Assembly: GCF_023715415.1 (NCBI RefSeq)
Contig: NZ_JAMBOB010000005.1
Span: forward strand, 372,001-436,000
From: Neobacillus niacini
Lineage (GTDB): Bacteria > Bacillota > Bacilli > Bacillales > Cytobacillaceae
Length of the DNA: 64,000 nt
Direction of reading: 5' to 3'
A model generated the notes under the pieces. The model searched no databases and was not told the origin of the DNA. It worked only from the letters and a program-made list of their open reading frames with translations. Shown here in pieces: positions 29,043-38,460 of this stretch. A program made the translations under genes and the position numbers. The stretch's first letter is position 1, and every line of letters begins with the position of its first letter.

Positions 29043-29822
29043 ATGAAATCACAATCAATTATTGAAATAAAACAAGTTTCCTATCGCTACGAAAAGGATA
29101 CAGTTCTTGAAAATATTAACCTTATCATCCCGAATGGCTCATTTCTGGCAATTGTCGGACCAAATGGCTCAGGAAAATCAACTTTATTAAAGTTGATTTT
29201 GGGACTGTTAAAGCCGCAAAAAGGAGAAATTCGTTTATTTGGGCAGGAAATGAATAAATTTAAAGATTGGCAGCAAATCGGTTATGTATCTCAAAAGGCG
29301 AATTCATTTAACACAGGTTTTCCAGCCACCGTTTTTGAAGTTGTTTCTAGTGGATTAACAAAGAAACTGGGATTATTTCGCTTTTTTAAGAAGGAAGATT
29401 CCCAAAAAGTATATGATGCTCTGGAATCTGTGGGAATGGGAAAGTTTAGTCATCGGAATATCGGAGAGCTTTCAGGCGGGCAGCAGCAAAGAGTATTCAT
29501 TGCGCGTGCACTTGTAAGTGAGCCAAAGTTATTAATCTTAGATGAACCAACCGTTGGGGTTGATGCTGAAAATGTGAATGCATTTTACCAAATGCTTGCA
29601 GATCTAAATAAGAAGAGGGGAATTACACTTCTACTTGTTACACATGACGTGGGAACCATTTCAGATAAAGTCACCCATGTTGCCTGTCTAAATAAGCATT
29701 TGCATTTCCACGGGGATACACATGAATTTGAAAAGCACCAAAGTGAAGGAATGTCTGAATTTTATGGGACAGATGTTAAACTAATATCCCATCACCATGA
29801 CCACGGAGGCGTTTTTAAATGA
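29043..29822 (+). CDS. znuC: Zinc ABC transporter ATP-binding protein
   Basis: ATPase subunit of a high-affinity Zn2+ (or Mn2+) importer, 259 residues, with Walker A GPNGSGKS, Q-loop YVSQKA, signature LSGGQQQR, Walker B LLILDEPTVG and H-loop VTHD. A histidine-rich C-terminus (HHHDHGG) suggests metal binding. It overlaps the permease gene by four bases. No solute-binding protein gene is in this cluster, so it must be encoded elsewhere. Zinc specificity is inferred mainly from the linked zur. Confidence 0.9.
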   Translation: MKSQSIIEIKQVSYRYEKDTVLENINLIIPNGSFLAIVGPNGSGKSTLLKLILGLLKPQKGEIRLFGQEMNKFKDWQQIGYVSQKANSFNTGFPATVFEVVSSGLTKKLGLFRFFKKEDSQKVYDALESVGMGKFSHRNIGELSGGQQQRVFIARALVSEPKLLILDEPTVGVDAENVNAFYQMLADLNKKRGITLLLVTHDVGTISDKVTHVACLNKHLHFHGDTHEFEKHQSEGMSEFYGTDVKLISHHHDHGGVFK

Positions 29823-30682
29823 TTCAAGGAATATTTCAATATGAATTTTTACAAAATGCCTTCCTTACAGGGATTTTAATTGGCTTTCTTGCACCATTAT
29901 TAGGTGTATTTATTGTGGTCAGGAGGCTTTCATTAATTGCTGATGCTTTGAGTCATGTAACCTTGGCAGGAATTGCTGCCAGCCTTCTTCTTGAAAAATA
30001 CTTTGCTGCGCTAAGCGGTTTAAATCCACTCTATTTAGGAATGGTCTTTTCAGTCGGAGGCTCGTTGTTCATTGAAAAGCTGCGGGGCGTATATAAGCAT
30101 TACCAAGAGCTTGCTATCCCTATCATATTGTCCGGTGGTATAGGTCTTGGGGTAATCTTTATTTCACTCGCTGATGGTTTTAATACGGACCTGTATAGTT
30201 ATTTATTTGGAAGTGTATCTGCAGTAAGCCGTACAGATTTATGGGTAATTTTTATTATTAGTATCGTAGTTGTAATGACGATCATTTTATTATATAAAGA
30301 GTTATTTTTATTATCCTTTGATGAAGAGCACGCAAAGGCCTCGGGAATCGCAGCAAAAAGCATTCACTTTATTTTTATCATCATGGTTGCTCTAGTGATT
30401 GCTGCTTCCATGAGAATAGTGGGAATCATGCTTGTTTCTTCGTTGATGACATTACCAGTTGCAGCAAGCATACGCATTGCAAAAGGCTTTAAACAAACCA
30501 TCTTTTTGTCCATCATCTTTGGGGAAGTATCTGTTCTTGGAGGGCTGTTTGCCTCTTATTATTTAGACCTTGCTCCTGGTGGAACGATTGTCATGATTGC
30601 TGTGGCGATATTAGTGTTTACCATATTTTATAAAAAGTTAATCATTAAAAATCATGTTTCACAAGGGGGTGCAGCAGGGTGA
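29819..30682 (+). CDS. znuB: Zinc ABC transporter permease
   Basis: ABC-3 family permease (ZnuB/TroC type), 287 residues with about eight membrane segments and the family sequence [16 protein letters not shown] near the N-terminus. It partners the ATPase encoded upstream. Starts and stops are coupled on both sides: ATGA with znuC and GTGA with zur, so the three genes form a tight operon. Confidence 0.92.
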   Translation: MIQGIFQYEFLQNAFLTGILIGFLAPLLGVFIVVRRLSLIADALSHVTLAGIAASLLLEKYFAALSGLNPLYLGMVFSVGGSLFIEKLRGVYKHYQELAIPIILSGGIGLGVIFISLADGFNTDLYSYLFGSVSAVSRTDLWVIFIISIVVVMTIILLYKELFLLSFDEEHAKASGIAAKSIHFIFIIMVALVIAASMRIVGIMLVSSLMTLPVAASIRIAKGFKQTIFLSIIFGEVSVLGGLFASYYLDLAPGGTIVMIAVAILVFTIFYKKLIIKNHVSQGGAAG

Positions 30683-31089
30683 ATGTTAATGAAGCCATTC
30701 AATTCTTAAAAGAAAATGGATTTAAACAAACAGGAAAAAGAGAAGATATGCTCCAACTATTTGCAGATAGTGATAAATACTTAACAGCAAAGGACGTCTT
30801 AGATGAGTTAAAGGAAGACTATCCAGGGTTAAGCTTTGATACAATCTATCGGAATCTTTCTCTTTTTGTTAAAATGGGAATTCTCGAAATGACGGAACTA
30901 TCTGGCGAAAAGCATTTTCGCTTTTCCTGTTCACGCCACCAGCATCACCACCATTTCATCTGTATGGATTGTGGTAAGACGAAGGAAATTGAAACTTGCC
31001 CAATGAACAGCTTAAGTGAGGATTTAAAAGGATATGATATTTCCGGGCATAAATTTGAAATTTACGGACGTTGTCCTGAATGTAATTAA
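30679..31089 (+). CDS. zur: Zinc uptake repressor Zur
   Basis: Fur-family regulator that represses zinc uptake genes when zinc is sufficient. The 136-residue protein has a winged helix with [13 protein letters not shown], a regulatory histidine cluster ([10 protein letters not shown]), and two CxxC structural zinc sites (CMDC and CPEC). The N-terminus [18 protein letters not shown] closely matches B. subtilis Zur, and it starts with GTG overlapping the znuB stop. Encoding it with the transporter suggests direct feedback. Confidence 0.95.
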   Translation: MNVNEAIQFLKENGFKQTGKREDMLQLFADSDKYLTAKDVLDELKEDYPGLSFDTIYRNLSLFVKMGILEMTELSGEKHFRFSCSRHQHHHHFICMDCGKTKEIETCPMNSLSEDLKGYDISGHKFEIYGRCPECN

Positions 31090-31100
31090 AACTGAATTTG

Positions 31101-31125
31101 GAAGCCCCTAGGCGCTCTAGCTAGA
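31101..31125. repeat. Diverged copy of the dispersed repeat
   Basis: GAAGCCCCTAGGCGCTCTAG followed by CTAGA lies between the zur stop and its terminator. It shares the CCTAGG core and a CTAGA-type end with the copy at 24213, but is rearranged, so this assignment is weak. Confidence 0.4.
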
Positions 31126-31128
31126 AAA

Positions 31129-31159
31129 AAGAACAGCATGGTATGTCCATGCTGTTCTT
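31129..31159. terminator. Bidirectional terminator between zur and yqfW
   Basis: AAGAACAGCATGG (31129-31141) and CCATGCTGTTCTT (31147-31159) form a perfect 13-bp stem next to the stop of the convergent yqfW. Confidence 0.88.
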
Positions 31160-31160
31160 A

Positions 31161-31724
31161 CTATTTTAGCCACTGTTTTACCCAAGTATTTGCCTCATAC
31201 CAATTATTAACCCGTATAACACCCTTAGGAATAGGGTCCTGATTATAAGGGGTATTAAACAATAGGACAGGAATATCACATTCTTCATGAATTATGACAG
31301 CATTGTCGTGTTTATCTTCCAGAAAAATATCTACTTGATGGTGTTTAGCTGTAGACACCTTATCATGGGAACCAATTAATTCTATATGGTTATAGGACAA
31401 GCCTTTTTTGTTAAACCATTTCTTTGTATTTTCTAAAAGGTGTGAGCCTCTGGCACTTATAAAGAATAATTCATGTTCTTTTTTCCACGTGTTAATGATA
31501 ATTTCTGCACCTTCTGCAAGTGGAGATTCCTCATAAATTGTAGGCTCGTTTTCAACAAACCACTTTGAAAATTTTTCCTTTGGAACATTTACAACTTTAT
31601 TTAAATCATATTCCTTAACATCTGCGAGTGTAAGGTTAAGCCCGAATCCCTCATTAATAAAGGGAACAAGTGCTGATGGACATGTCACGGTCCCATCAAT
31701 ATCGATTCCAAATCTTTTCCTCAT
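31161..31724 (-). CDS. yqfW: Putative nucleotidase YqfW
   Basis: HAD-superfamily protein of the 5'(3')-deoxyribonucleotidase (PF06941) family, 187 residues. The catalytic motif DIDGT (about residues 8-12) gives two aspartates; motif II FISARG and motif III FLEDKHDNA are also present. Substrate is unproven; the family includes nucleotide phosphatases. It is a single gene on the minus strand, convergent with zur. Confidence 0.88.
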   Translation of the reverse strand: MRKRFGIDIDGTVTCPSALVPFINEGFGLNLTLADVKEYDLNKVVNVPKEKFSKWFVENEPTIYEESPLAEGAEIIINTWKKEHELFFISARGSHLLENTKKWFNKKGLSYNHIELIGSHDKVSTAKHHQVDIFLEDKHDNAVIIHEECDIPVLLFNTPYNQDPIPKGVIRVNNWYEANTWVKQWLK

Positions 31725-31832
31725 ATGTATTCACCTTCAATTGCCAAGATTTTATCTTTATTTTACCATACTAAAAAGATGAAAGTTACAAACAATAATA
31801 AATGCTCCTATTACTGAAAGTGAGGGATTCGG

Positions 31833-32213
31833 ATGGAAGATAAAAAAGACACGAAAATACGTGGGTATCTCCCAAGTCCAAACACTGATGTAGATAGTCC
31901 AGATTACCCTTCTGATTATAGAGAGGAAACAGCAGCTGAAATTGCAGCTCCTGTTCCAATAGCTAGCCCTGGATTCCATGAAAGATCAAAATCAGGTGAA
32001 GGAACAGGGGCAAAAGCGGGAACAGGCATGGGATGGGCTGCTTTAGTTCTATCCATACTATCACTGTTTGTCATGCCGATTCTTTTTGGTGCAGCAGGTA
32101 TTGTGTTAGGGTTCGTTGCCAGACGTCGAGGAGCAGAGAGTCTGGGAGCATGGGCAATCGGGATAGGTGCCATCTCAATCATTGTTGGTATCTTTGTCCT
32201 CCCGTTCTTTTAA
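31833..32213 (+). CDS. yqfX: YqfX family membrane protein
   Basis: 126-residue protein with a hydrophilic N-terminal half (about 1-65) and two closely spaced membrane helices (about 68-92 and 103-125) rich in Gly and Ala, resembling the DUF4190-like membrane hairpin. Function is unknown. AGTGAGGG lies 5 bases before the ATG. It occupies the yqfX position between yqfW and ispG. Confidence 0.82.
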   Translation: MEDKKDTKIRGYLPSPNTDVDSPDYPSDYREETAAEIAAPVPIASPGFHERSKSGEGTGAKAGTGMGWAALVLSILSLFVMPILFGAAGIVLGFVARRRGAESLGAWAIGIGAISIIVGIFVLPFF

Positions 32214-32242
32214 ACAGTAACTTGCATATATAGGGGCAAAAA

Positions 32243-32272
32243 AAGAAACCCGGTTGTGATACCGGGTTTCTT
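32243..32272. terminator. Bidirectional terminator between yqfX and ispG
   Basis: AAGAAACCCGGT (32243-32254) and ACCGGGTTTCTT (32261-32272) form a perfect 12-bp stem with a six-base loop; an A-run on its left gives a T-run for the minus-strand ispG. Confidence 0.9.
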
Positions 32273-32280
32273 CATGCATT

Positions 32281-33396
32281 TTATTTGGTTGTTACTTCTG
32301 CTTCTTCAGCTGCTTTTTTCTGAAAATATTCTTCTGCAAGTTGATCAATTTCTTTTTTCAATTCATCAACTAATTGATCTTCTGGAACTTTACGAACAAT
32401 CTCACCTTTACGGAAAAGTAAGCCCTCACCACGTGCACCGGCAATTCCAATGTCAGCTTCTCTTGCTTCACCAGGGCCGTTAACTGCACATCCTAGAACA
32501 GCGACTTTAATTGGAGCCTTTATTGTTGAAATATAATCTTCCACTTCATTAGCAATACTAATTAAATCAATTTCGATTCGACCACAGGTTGGGCATGAAA
32601 TTAACGTTGCTGCATTGGAAGACAGGCCAAATACTTTTAAAAGCTCTCTAGCTACTTTGACTTCTTCAACTGGATCAGCACTTAAAGAAATCCGAAGTGT
32701 ATTCCCAATACCTTTGCTTATAATCGCTCCAAGTCCGGCTGCGCTTTTGACCGTTCCTGCAAAAAGAGTCCCTGATTCAGTTATTCCTAAATGCAAAGGA
32801 TAATCAAACGCCTTAGAGGCTTTTTCATAGGCTTCGATGGCAAGGCTGACATCGGATGCTTTCATGGAAACAATAATATCATGGAAATCTAGATCCTCAA
32901 GAATTTTGATATGATGGAGGGCACTTTCAACCATTCCGTCGGCGGTTGGGTACCCATATTTCTCAAGAATTCTTTTTTCAAGGGATCCGGCATTTACACC
33001 AATTCGAATTGGAATTCCACGTTCCTTGGCAGCTTTAACGACAGCTTCAACTTTCTCACGCTTACCAATATTTCCTGGATTAATCCGAATTTTATCAGCG
33101 CCGCCTTCAATCGCTTTCAGCGCCAATTTATAATCAAAATGGATATCGACAACTAAAGGGATATTAATTCTCTTTTTAATTTCAGGAATCGCATTAGCTG
33201 CTCGTTCGTCTGGACACGCTACTCGAACAATTTGGCAGCCTGCCTCTTCAAGACGCTTAATTTCAGCAACAGTTGCTTCCACATCATGTGTTTTTGTAGT
33301 CGTCATGCTTTGTATAAATAATTCGTTACTGCCGCCAATGGTTAAATTGCCAACCTTAATTGGACGGGTTTTTGTACGATGAATAATTTCACTCAA
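32281..33396 (-). CDS. ispG: 4-hydroxy-3-methylbut-2-en-1-yl diphosphate synthase IspG
   Basis: Penultimate enzyme of the MEP pathway: a [4Fe-4S] protein that makes HMBPP from MEcPP using flavodoxin or ferredoxin electrons. The 371-residue protein has the TIM-barrel N-terminal domain starting [16 protein letters not shown] and the C-terminal cluster domain with CPTCGR and [10 protein letters not shown]. It starts with TTG at 33396, 10 bases after GAAGGAG. It supplies the substrate of IspH encoded 7 kb away. Confidence 0.97.
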   Translation of the reverse strand: MSEIIHRTKTRPIKVGNLTIGGSNELFIQSMTTTKTHDVEATVAEIKRLEEAGCQIVRVACPDERAANAIPEIKKRINIPLVVDIHFDYKLALKAIEGGADKIRINPGNIGKREKVEAVVKAAKERGIPIRIGVNAGSLEKRILEKYGYPTADGMVESALHHIKILEDLDFHDIIVSMKASDVSLAIEAYEKASKAFDYPLHLGITESGTLFAGTVKSAAGLGAIISKGIGNTLRISLSADPVEEVKVARELLKVFGLSSNAATLISCPTCGRIEIDLISIANEVEDYISTIKAPIKVAVLGCAVNGPGEAREADIGIAGARGEGLLFRKGEIVRKVPEDQLVDELKKEIDQLAEEYFQKKAAEEAEVTTK

Positions 33397-33506
33397 GGGA
33401 AATTCGCTCCTTCAAATTGGATTCGAATAATAGTTTAGTTTTAACACGCATCTATTATTTTATCAGTCCTTTACTAATTTTGACAAGACTGACGCCTTTT
33501 GTTTCC

Positions 33507-33836
33507 CTATTTTGAGTAATCAGGAAATTGATAGGAGGCCCCAATTTGAATTTTCTCGGGAGATTGACCTGGATTTAAGCTTTTGAAATCCCCAATTAAT
33601 TCGTCAATGGAAACGGGTAAAGGCTTTTTAATATGACCTTCGACAATGGATATAAGTGTTTCACCTGGTTCAACTTCGGCCTCAAATGCGGCAATCGAAT
33701 TTTCAGGGACAGCCATTGTCGCTACTGTTTGTTCAGGTACTTGGGCTTCATCCTTGGGTAACGTACCGGCTGTTAAATCAATATATATAACATAAATGGT
33801 TAAGAGTCCAAATAGAAAAAGGAATATTCTTTTCAT
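33507..33836 (-). CDS. yqfZ: YqfZ, membrane-anchored LysM-like protein
   Basis: 109-residue protein with an N-terminal signal-anchor helix (about residues 3-20), a linker, and a C-terminal LysM-like module (VEPGETLISIVEGH to IQIGASYQFPDYS). It is therefore probably on the outer face of the membrane and bound to peptidoglycan. I start at ATG 33836, where GGAGG is about 9 bases upstream; the longer frame to 33914 lacks a site. Gene name is from position and architecture. Confidence 0.8.
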   Translation of the reverse strand: MKRIFLFLFGLLTIYVIYIDLTAGTLPKDEAQVPEQTVATMAVPENSIAAFEAEVEPGETLISIVEGHIKKPLPVSIDELIGDFKSLNPGQSPEKIQIGASYQFPDYSK

Positions 33837-33899
33837 GATACAAGCCTCCAAATTGGAATGTTTGTACATTCCTATGCTTGTCCAAAGTATTATAGAACG

Positions 33900-33923
33900 A
33901 AAAAACGCACCCAAAGGATGCGT
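33900..33923 (-). terminator. Rho-independent terminator of yqgB
   Basis: On the minus strand ACGCATCC and GGGTGCGT form an 8-bp stem (one G-T pair) with a three-base loop, followed by six T; it overlaps the yqgB stop codon. Confidence 0.8.
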
Positions 33924-34702
33924 TAATTCTCTATCGTTGCTTTTTCTTTTGGTATTTCTTTAATTGCTAAGTATAAAATGATTATTTCAACAAACCAATT
34001 GATCATAAAGCTATTTGGCACAGGCGTATTAATAGCACTCATAATAGTGAAGAACACCGTTGGCAGCGTTGCACTGTAAGCGGCCATTCTCCATAGATGA
34101 CGATAGCTAATACTTCTGCCAGCAAGATTTTTTAATGCTAAACCAAATAAAGCAAGTATGGAAACTTCAATGAAATTTATCGCACTTGAAAAGAGGAAGA
34201 TAAAAGTAGACATAACGGGAATAATAATTCCTTTCATTCCATCTACTGTATCGACTAAGTCAATAAAATCATCTTTCGTAATGGTTAAGCCTTCAAGCAT
34301 GGAGTAGGAATAGGTATCGATTCTTCCACCTGCTGATACTGCAATTTCATTCTTAAGTAAAGCGATGGCAGCATCTTCGTCTTCCACATCTTCGGTTGTA
34401 ATAACTCCCGTTGAATCGAAAAGAATGGAGAATTCTCCTTTTTCGATGGTAATAGGTACATCTGTTTCAGAGGTCAAAGTCCCATTATCAATCGTAAAGG
34501 AGGGAAGTTCATCATTCATAACAGATTTTGTACCTTCGATTCCAGCAGTAAGCATAGTACTTATGTGATAAATGGACGGCAAGATGGAGATGAATGTAAG
34601 AAGAAATACATATAAGATTGTTTTTCCAATTCCCTGAAAGCGAAAAGAGGCAATGTCCTTTGGTGAATGAGTACTTTTATAAAGTTGTTTGAAAATATTC
34701 AT
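33923..34702 (-). CDS. yqgB: DUF1189 membrane protein YqgB
   Basis: 259-residue DUF1189-family membrane protein. One membrane helix near the N-terminus (about 28-50) is followed by an extracytoplasmic domain of about 110 residues. Three or four further helices come next (about 160-245). No function is established for the family. It lies in the yqgB position between yqfZ and yqgC, and a plain terminator overlaps its stop codon. Confidence 0.83.
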   Translation of the reverse strand: MNIFKQLYKSTHSPKDIASFRFQGIGKTILYVFLLTFISILPSIYHISTMLTAGIEGTKSVMNDELPSFTIDNGTLTSETDVPITIEKGEFSILFDSTGVITTEDVEDEDAAIALLKNEIAVSAGGRIDTYSYSMLEGLTITKDDFIDLVDTVDGMKGIIIPVMSTFIFLFSSAINFIEVSILALFGLALKNLAGRSISYRHLWRMAAYSATLPTVFFTIMSAINTPVPNSFMINWFVEIIILYLAIKEIPKEKATIEN

Positions 34703-34843
34703 AATTTACCACCCTAAATAAAGATTCGCCCTTCTATTGTAGCTTTAGGAGCTAATATTAACAAGAATGATGAATTGTGAAACCAATTAGGGAATGAATC
34801 CGTATATTTCTTAAAAATAAAACTATAAAGGGAATGAAAAAGT

Positions 34844-35326
34844 ATGGAAATCGTCTATTGGTCAATTATAGTCATCCTATTTATCATTGGGTTTGCTGGA
34901 CTCATTTATCCCATCATCCCTAGTGTGTTGTTCTTATTAGCTGGATATCTATTATATGGTGTCTTTTTCTCCTTTGAACCTTTTGGCTGGTTCTTCTGGT
35001 TAATTCAAAGCTTTTTCATTATTCTATTATTTATTGCAGATTATATAGCCAATATGATTGGAATTCAGAAATATGGGGGTTCGAAGGCTGGAGTATGGGG
35101 AAGTACAATTGGGTTAATAGTGGGTCCCTTTGTCATCCCGTTCTTAGGAATACTAATTGGTCCATTTATTGGTGCAGTTGCTGCTGAGCTTTTAGTAAAT
35201 AAAACAAACTTCAAGGACAGCTTAAAAATCGGTTTTGGGTCTGTTGTCGGGTTTATCAGCAGCGTCATTACCAAAACAATCATTCAAATCCTCATGCTTG
35301 TATATTTCTTCTTAGTAGTACTCTAA
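34844..35326 (+). CDS. yqgC: DUF456 membrane protein YqgC
   Basis: 160-residue integral membrane protein of the DUF456 family with about five hydrophobic segments and the glycine-rich repeat characteristic of the family (GSKAGVWGSTIGLIVGPF and GILIGPFIGAVAAEL). Function unknown. AAAGGGA lies about 9 bases before the ATG. It is next to sodA in B. subtilis as well, although here a regulator gene intervenes. Confidence 0.87.
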   Translation: MEIVYWSIIVILFIIGFAGLIYPIIPSVLFLLAGYLLYGVFFSFEPFGWFFWLIQSFFIILLFIADYIANMIGIQKYGGSKAGVWGSTIGLIVGPFVIPFLGILIGPFIGAVAAELLVNKTNFKDSLKIGFGSVVGFISSVITKTIIQILMLVYFFLVVL

Positions 35327-35333
35327 TCAAAAG

Positions 35334-35367
35334 TCTCCTGCTCATGATTGAGAGCAGGAGATTTTTT
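35334..35367. terminator. Terminator between yqgC and the Fnr-type gene
   Basis: TCTCCTGCTC (35334-35343) and GAGCAGGAGA (35352-35361) form a perfect 10-bp stem followed by six T on the plus strand; the T-run overlaps the end of the convergent gene. Confidence 0.9.
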
Positions 35368-36061
35368 AATTTACACCACAAATTTCATATGGACAATTTT
35401 GACAGTCTACTTCTTGTTTTAAATATCGAAGATCTTTTATTGTGAACTTTTGCTGATCATAGGATATCACATCTTTTTCCCGTAATTCTTTTAACGCACG
35501 TTGAATCACTTCTCTTGTTCCAAAGGTTAGGTTGGCAAGCTCCTGGTGGGTTAAAGGCATATCAATGAGAATTCCATCCTCGTTCTTTACCCCGTAGGTA
35601 TTGCAAAGACGGATAAGGATGGAGTATAACCCCCCCTTTTTCCCATTCATGATCAAGTCCTGGCATTTCATTTGAGCTTTTAAGTAGCTTGTGCTCAACC
35701 ATGCCACAAAAGCATTCATCGCATCAGGGTCGTTTATGATAAATTCTTCAAATTGGTCTTTTTTTATCGCAAGTATTTCACAATCAGAAACGGCTTTTGC
35801 ATAAAACTGATATCGTGGATTTTCTTTAAATATTTGATATTCCACTATTAATTCTCTGCTATTTACTATCTTTAATGTAAAGTCTTTCCCGCGCATGTGA
35901 ACTCTCCCTAGTGCAACGGACCCACTAAGTAATAGATATACATATTCAACAGCCTCTTTCTCCTGAAAGAGCACACTTTCCGCCCTTACCTTTTGAATTT
36001 GATCTGCTTTTCGAAAGAATTGATCCAATAAACTATATATAGAAAAACTGCTTTTAAGCAT
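35366..36061 (-). CDS. Crp/Fnr family regulator with B. subtilis Fnr-type Fe-S ligands
   Basis: 231-residue transcription factor with an N-terminal cyclic-nucleotide-binding-like beta barrel (about 20-120), a dimerisation helix and a C-terminal winged helix (THQELANLTFGTREVIQRAL). The C-terminus has CQNCPYEIC, the CxxCxxxxC spacing of the three cluster cysteines in B. subtilis Fnr, and the fourth ligand, the aspartate in QDLIMNGKKG, is also kept. It is therefore probably an oxygen- or redox-sensing Fe-S regulator. AAAGGAG is 8 bases before ATG 36061. It is divergent from sodA. Whether it is the Fnr orthologue or a paralogue cannot be decided here. Confidence 0.87.
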   Translation of the reverse strand: MLKSSFSIYSLLDQFFRKADQIQKVRAESVLFQEKEAVEYVYLLLSGSVALGRVHMRGKDFTLKIVNSRELIVEYQIFKENPRYQFYAKAVSDCEILAIKKDQFEEFIINDPDAMNAFVAWLSTSYLKAQMKCQDLIMNGKKGGLYSILIRLCNTYGVKNEDGILIDMPLTHQELANLTFGTREVIQRALKELREKDVISYDQQKFTIKDLRYLKQEVDCQNCPYEICGVN

Positions 36062-36364
36062 ATTTCTCACTCCTTTATCCCTACAATTTGATTAAATCAT
36101 GTATTTACAACCTATCACTGGTTGAAACATGACAATTTATCGAAAACTTTGTAATCTCAATGTTTTCTTTCATGAAAATTAAATGTATAAAATGAACCCG
36201 GAAAGGAAATTGTATATTTGTTAGGTATAAAGCATTTTATTTGTAACAAAAGACTATCTCTGATAATCTTAAGCTATAAAGCTTTAGGAATATTCTAATA
36301 TCAGTTTGATTTTAGACACAACTAGGGCTAGAAAAAAACTTTTTATACATAGGAGGAAATAATA
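36062..36364. other. Divergent promoter region between the Fnr-type gene and sodA
   Basis: About 300 AT-rich bases. AAGCT (36271-36275) and AGCTT (36280-36284) form a small dyad, and TTGTAA (36241) with GATAAT (36262) has too short a spacer for a good promoter. I see no Fnr, PerR or Fur box that I would defend. Confidence 0.5.
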
Positions 36365-36973
36365 ATGGCATTTGAATTACCACAATTACCTTATGCGTAT
36401 GACGCACTTGAGCCTCACATCGACAAAGAAACAATGAATATCCATCACACTAAACATCACAACACGTATGTGACAAATTTAAATAATGCACTACAAGGTA
36501 ATGAGGAATTATTATCTAAATCAGTTGAAGAAGTAGTAGCAAACCTTGACGCTGTTCCTGAAGCAGTTCGTACAGCAGTACGTAATAATGGCGGAGGACA
36601 TGCTAACCATGCACTTTTCTGGCAAATCCTTTCTCCAAATGGAGGCGGCGCACCAGCTGGTGAACTAGCTGACGCTATCAATAATAAATTTGGCAGCTTA
36701 GAAAGCTTTAAAGAGGAATTTGCGAAAGCGGCTACAACTCGTTTTGGCTCTGGCTGGGCTTGGTTATCTGTAAACAATGGTGAACTAGAAGTGTCTAGTA
36801 CTCCTAACCAAGACTCTCCTCTAATGGAAGGTAAGACACCTATCCTTGGCCTTGACGTTTGGGAGCATGCTTATTACTTAAACTACCAAAATCGTCGTCC
36901 TGATTACATCTCTTCTTTCTGGAACGTTGTAAACTGGGATGAAGTTTCTAAGCGTTTCAACGCTGCGAAATAA
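36365..36973 (+). CDS. sodA: Superoxide dismutase [Mn] SodA
   Basis: Cytoplasmic manganese superoxide dismutase, 202 residues, that converts superoxide to hydrogen peroxide and oxygen. The metal ligands are visible: His in [12 protein letters not shown], His in HANHALFW, and Asp and His in DVWEHAYY. The start ATG follows AGGAGG. It is a single gene with its own terminator, divergent from the Fnr-type regulator, as suits an oxidative-stress enzyme. Confidence 0.98.
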   Translation: MAFELPQLPYAYDALEPHIDKETMNIHHTKHHNTYVTNLNNALQGNEELLSKSVEEVVANLDAVPEAVRTAVRNNGGGHANHALFWQILSPNGGGAPAGELADAINNKFGSLESFKEEFAKAATTRFGSGWAWLSVNNGELEVSSTPNQDSPLMEGKTPILGLDVWEHAYYLNYQNRRPDYISSFWNVVNWDEVSKRFNAAK

Positions 36974-36988
36974 TAACAAGATAGTAAA

Positions 36989-37025
36989 GAAGACAGTTGA
37001 TTTTTCAGCTGTCTTTTGTTTTTTT
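36989..37025 (+). terminator. Rho-independent terminator of sodA
   Basis: AGACAGTTGA (36991-37000) and TCAGCTGTCT (37005-37014) pair with one G-T and are followed by TTTTGTTTTTTT. Confidence 0.88.
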
Positions 37026-37081
37026 CGTATAAAGAAAGCATGCTTGTTAAAGACTAACCCTTATCACAAAGGGGAGTTTTT

Positions 37082-38299
37082 ATGGCGAAAAAATTTAAGT
37101 TGTTAGGTGACGTACAATTAACGAAAGATTTAACTTTACTGCTATTAATCGGTGGTACGTATTCTTTAAGTGTTGCACTATCAAATACTTTTGTGAATAT
37201 ATATTTATGGAAACAAACAGGAGAATACTCTGACCTTGCACTTTATAACCTTTCGATTGTCATTTTACAGCCTTTAACATTTATCCTAGCAGGCAGATGG
37301 GCAAAGAAAATTGACCGTGTTAAAGTGTTAAGAGTGGGAGTTAGTTTTTTAGCGCTTTTCTACTTAATGGTATTAATAACTGGCAAAAATGCTTCAACGT
37401 ATCTATTACTGTTAGGAAGTCTCCTTGGAATTGGCTATGGGTTTTATTGGCTTGCTTACAATGTTTTAACCTTTGAAATAACCGAGCCTGAAACGAGAGA
37501 TTTTTTTAATGGCTTTTTAGGGATCTTATCTTCAACGGGTGGGATGATTGGACCGATTGCTGCAGGATTTATTATTACACGATTCGAAAAATTTACAGGG
37601 TATACAATTGTATTTGGAATTTCCTTAGCCCTATTTGCACTTGCGGTTTTCTTGAGCTTTTCATTAAAGCCTCGACCTGCTAATGGTAAGTATTGTTTTA
37701 GACGGATTCTGGAGGAAAGAAAGAAAAATGAAAATTGGCGACTGATTACCAATGCGAATTTTTTTCAAGGACTTAGAGAAGGCACGTTTTTATTTATTAT
37801 CTCCGTATTCGTCTATATTTCCACAGGAAGTGAGCTGGCTCTAGGAACGTTTGGACTTATTAATTCCGGAATTTCCTTCATAGCCTATTACGCTGCATCC
37901 CGGTTAATTAAGAAAAACAAGCGGAAAAAGGCCATTCTTATTGGCGGTATCATCCTTTACTTAGCTGTTTTGTTAATTGTCTGGGATATTAATTATGTAA
38001 AACTATTAATTTATGCAGCCATGATTGCGGTTGCTTATCCTCTCTTGCTTGTGCCTTATATGTCAACTACATATGATATAATTGGAAGTGCATGGAAAGC
38101 TGCAGAAATGAGAATAGAGTATATTGTGGTACGGGAGATTTTTATTAATTTAGGGAGATTTGTTTCGATTTTGTCTTTCCTAGCAGCAGTAACTTGGTTT
38201 GATCCCGCAAAAAGCATTCCAATCCTCCTTTTATTTATTGGGGCAGGACATTCATTGATTTATTTGTTTGTCAGAAAAGTCCAACTACCCACAGTCTAA
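37082..38299 (+). CDS. yqgE: MFS transporter YqgE
   Basis: Major facilitator superfamily protein, 405 residues with about twelve membrane segments in two halves joined by a charged loop (about 200-220, RRILEERKKNENWR). Substrate unknown. It resembles YqgE, which lies between sodA and pbpA in B. subtilis. GGGG precedes the ATG by a short distance (AAAGGGGAG at about 37069-37077). A terminator follows, so it is probably monocistronic. Confidence 0.87.
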   Translation: MAKKFKLLGDVQLTKDLTLLLLIGGTYSLSVALSNTFVNIYLWKQTGEYSDLALYNLSIVILQPLTFILAGRWAKKIDRVKVLRVGVSFLALFYLMVLITGKNASTYLLLLGSLLGIGYGFYWLAYNVLTFEITEPETRDFFNGFLGILSSTGGMIGPIAAGFIITRFEKFTGYTIVFGISLALFALAVFLSFSLKPRPANGKYCFRRILEERKKNENWRLITNANFFQGLREGTFLFIISVFVYISTGSELALGTFGLINSGISFIAYYAASRLIKKNKRKKAILIGGIILYLAVLLIVWDINYVKLLIYAAMIAVAYPLLLVPYMSTTYDIIGSAWKAAEMRIEYIVVREIFINLGRFVSILSFLAAVTWFDPAKSIPILLLFIGAGHSLIYLFVRKVQLPTV

Positions 38300-38301
38300 T
38301 G

Positions 38302-38337
38302 CGATGAGTAATCCATATTACTCATCGTATTTTTTTA
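38302..38337 (+). terminator. Rho-independent terminator of yqgE
   Basis: CGATGAGTAAT (38302-38312) and ATTACTCATCG (38317-38327) form a perfect 11-bp stem with a CCAT loop and a T-run. Confidence 0.92.
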
Positions 38338-38460
38338 TTTTTAGGGGTTTTGTAGTTGTTTGTTGAAGGTTGTCAATTGGTAAGAGTTTTTCGTAGTAAA
38401 TGGGGTGATTTTCAGCTAAAATAAGGCTTATAATGTCGAGATGACAAGGAAGTGGAGAAG

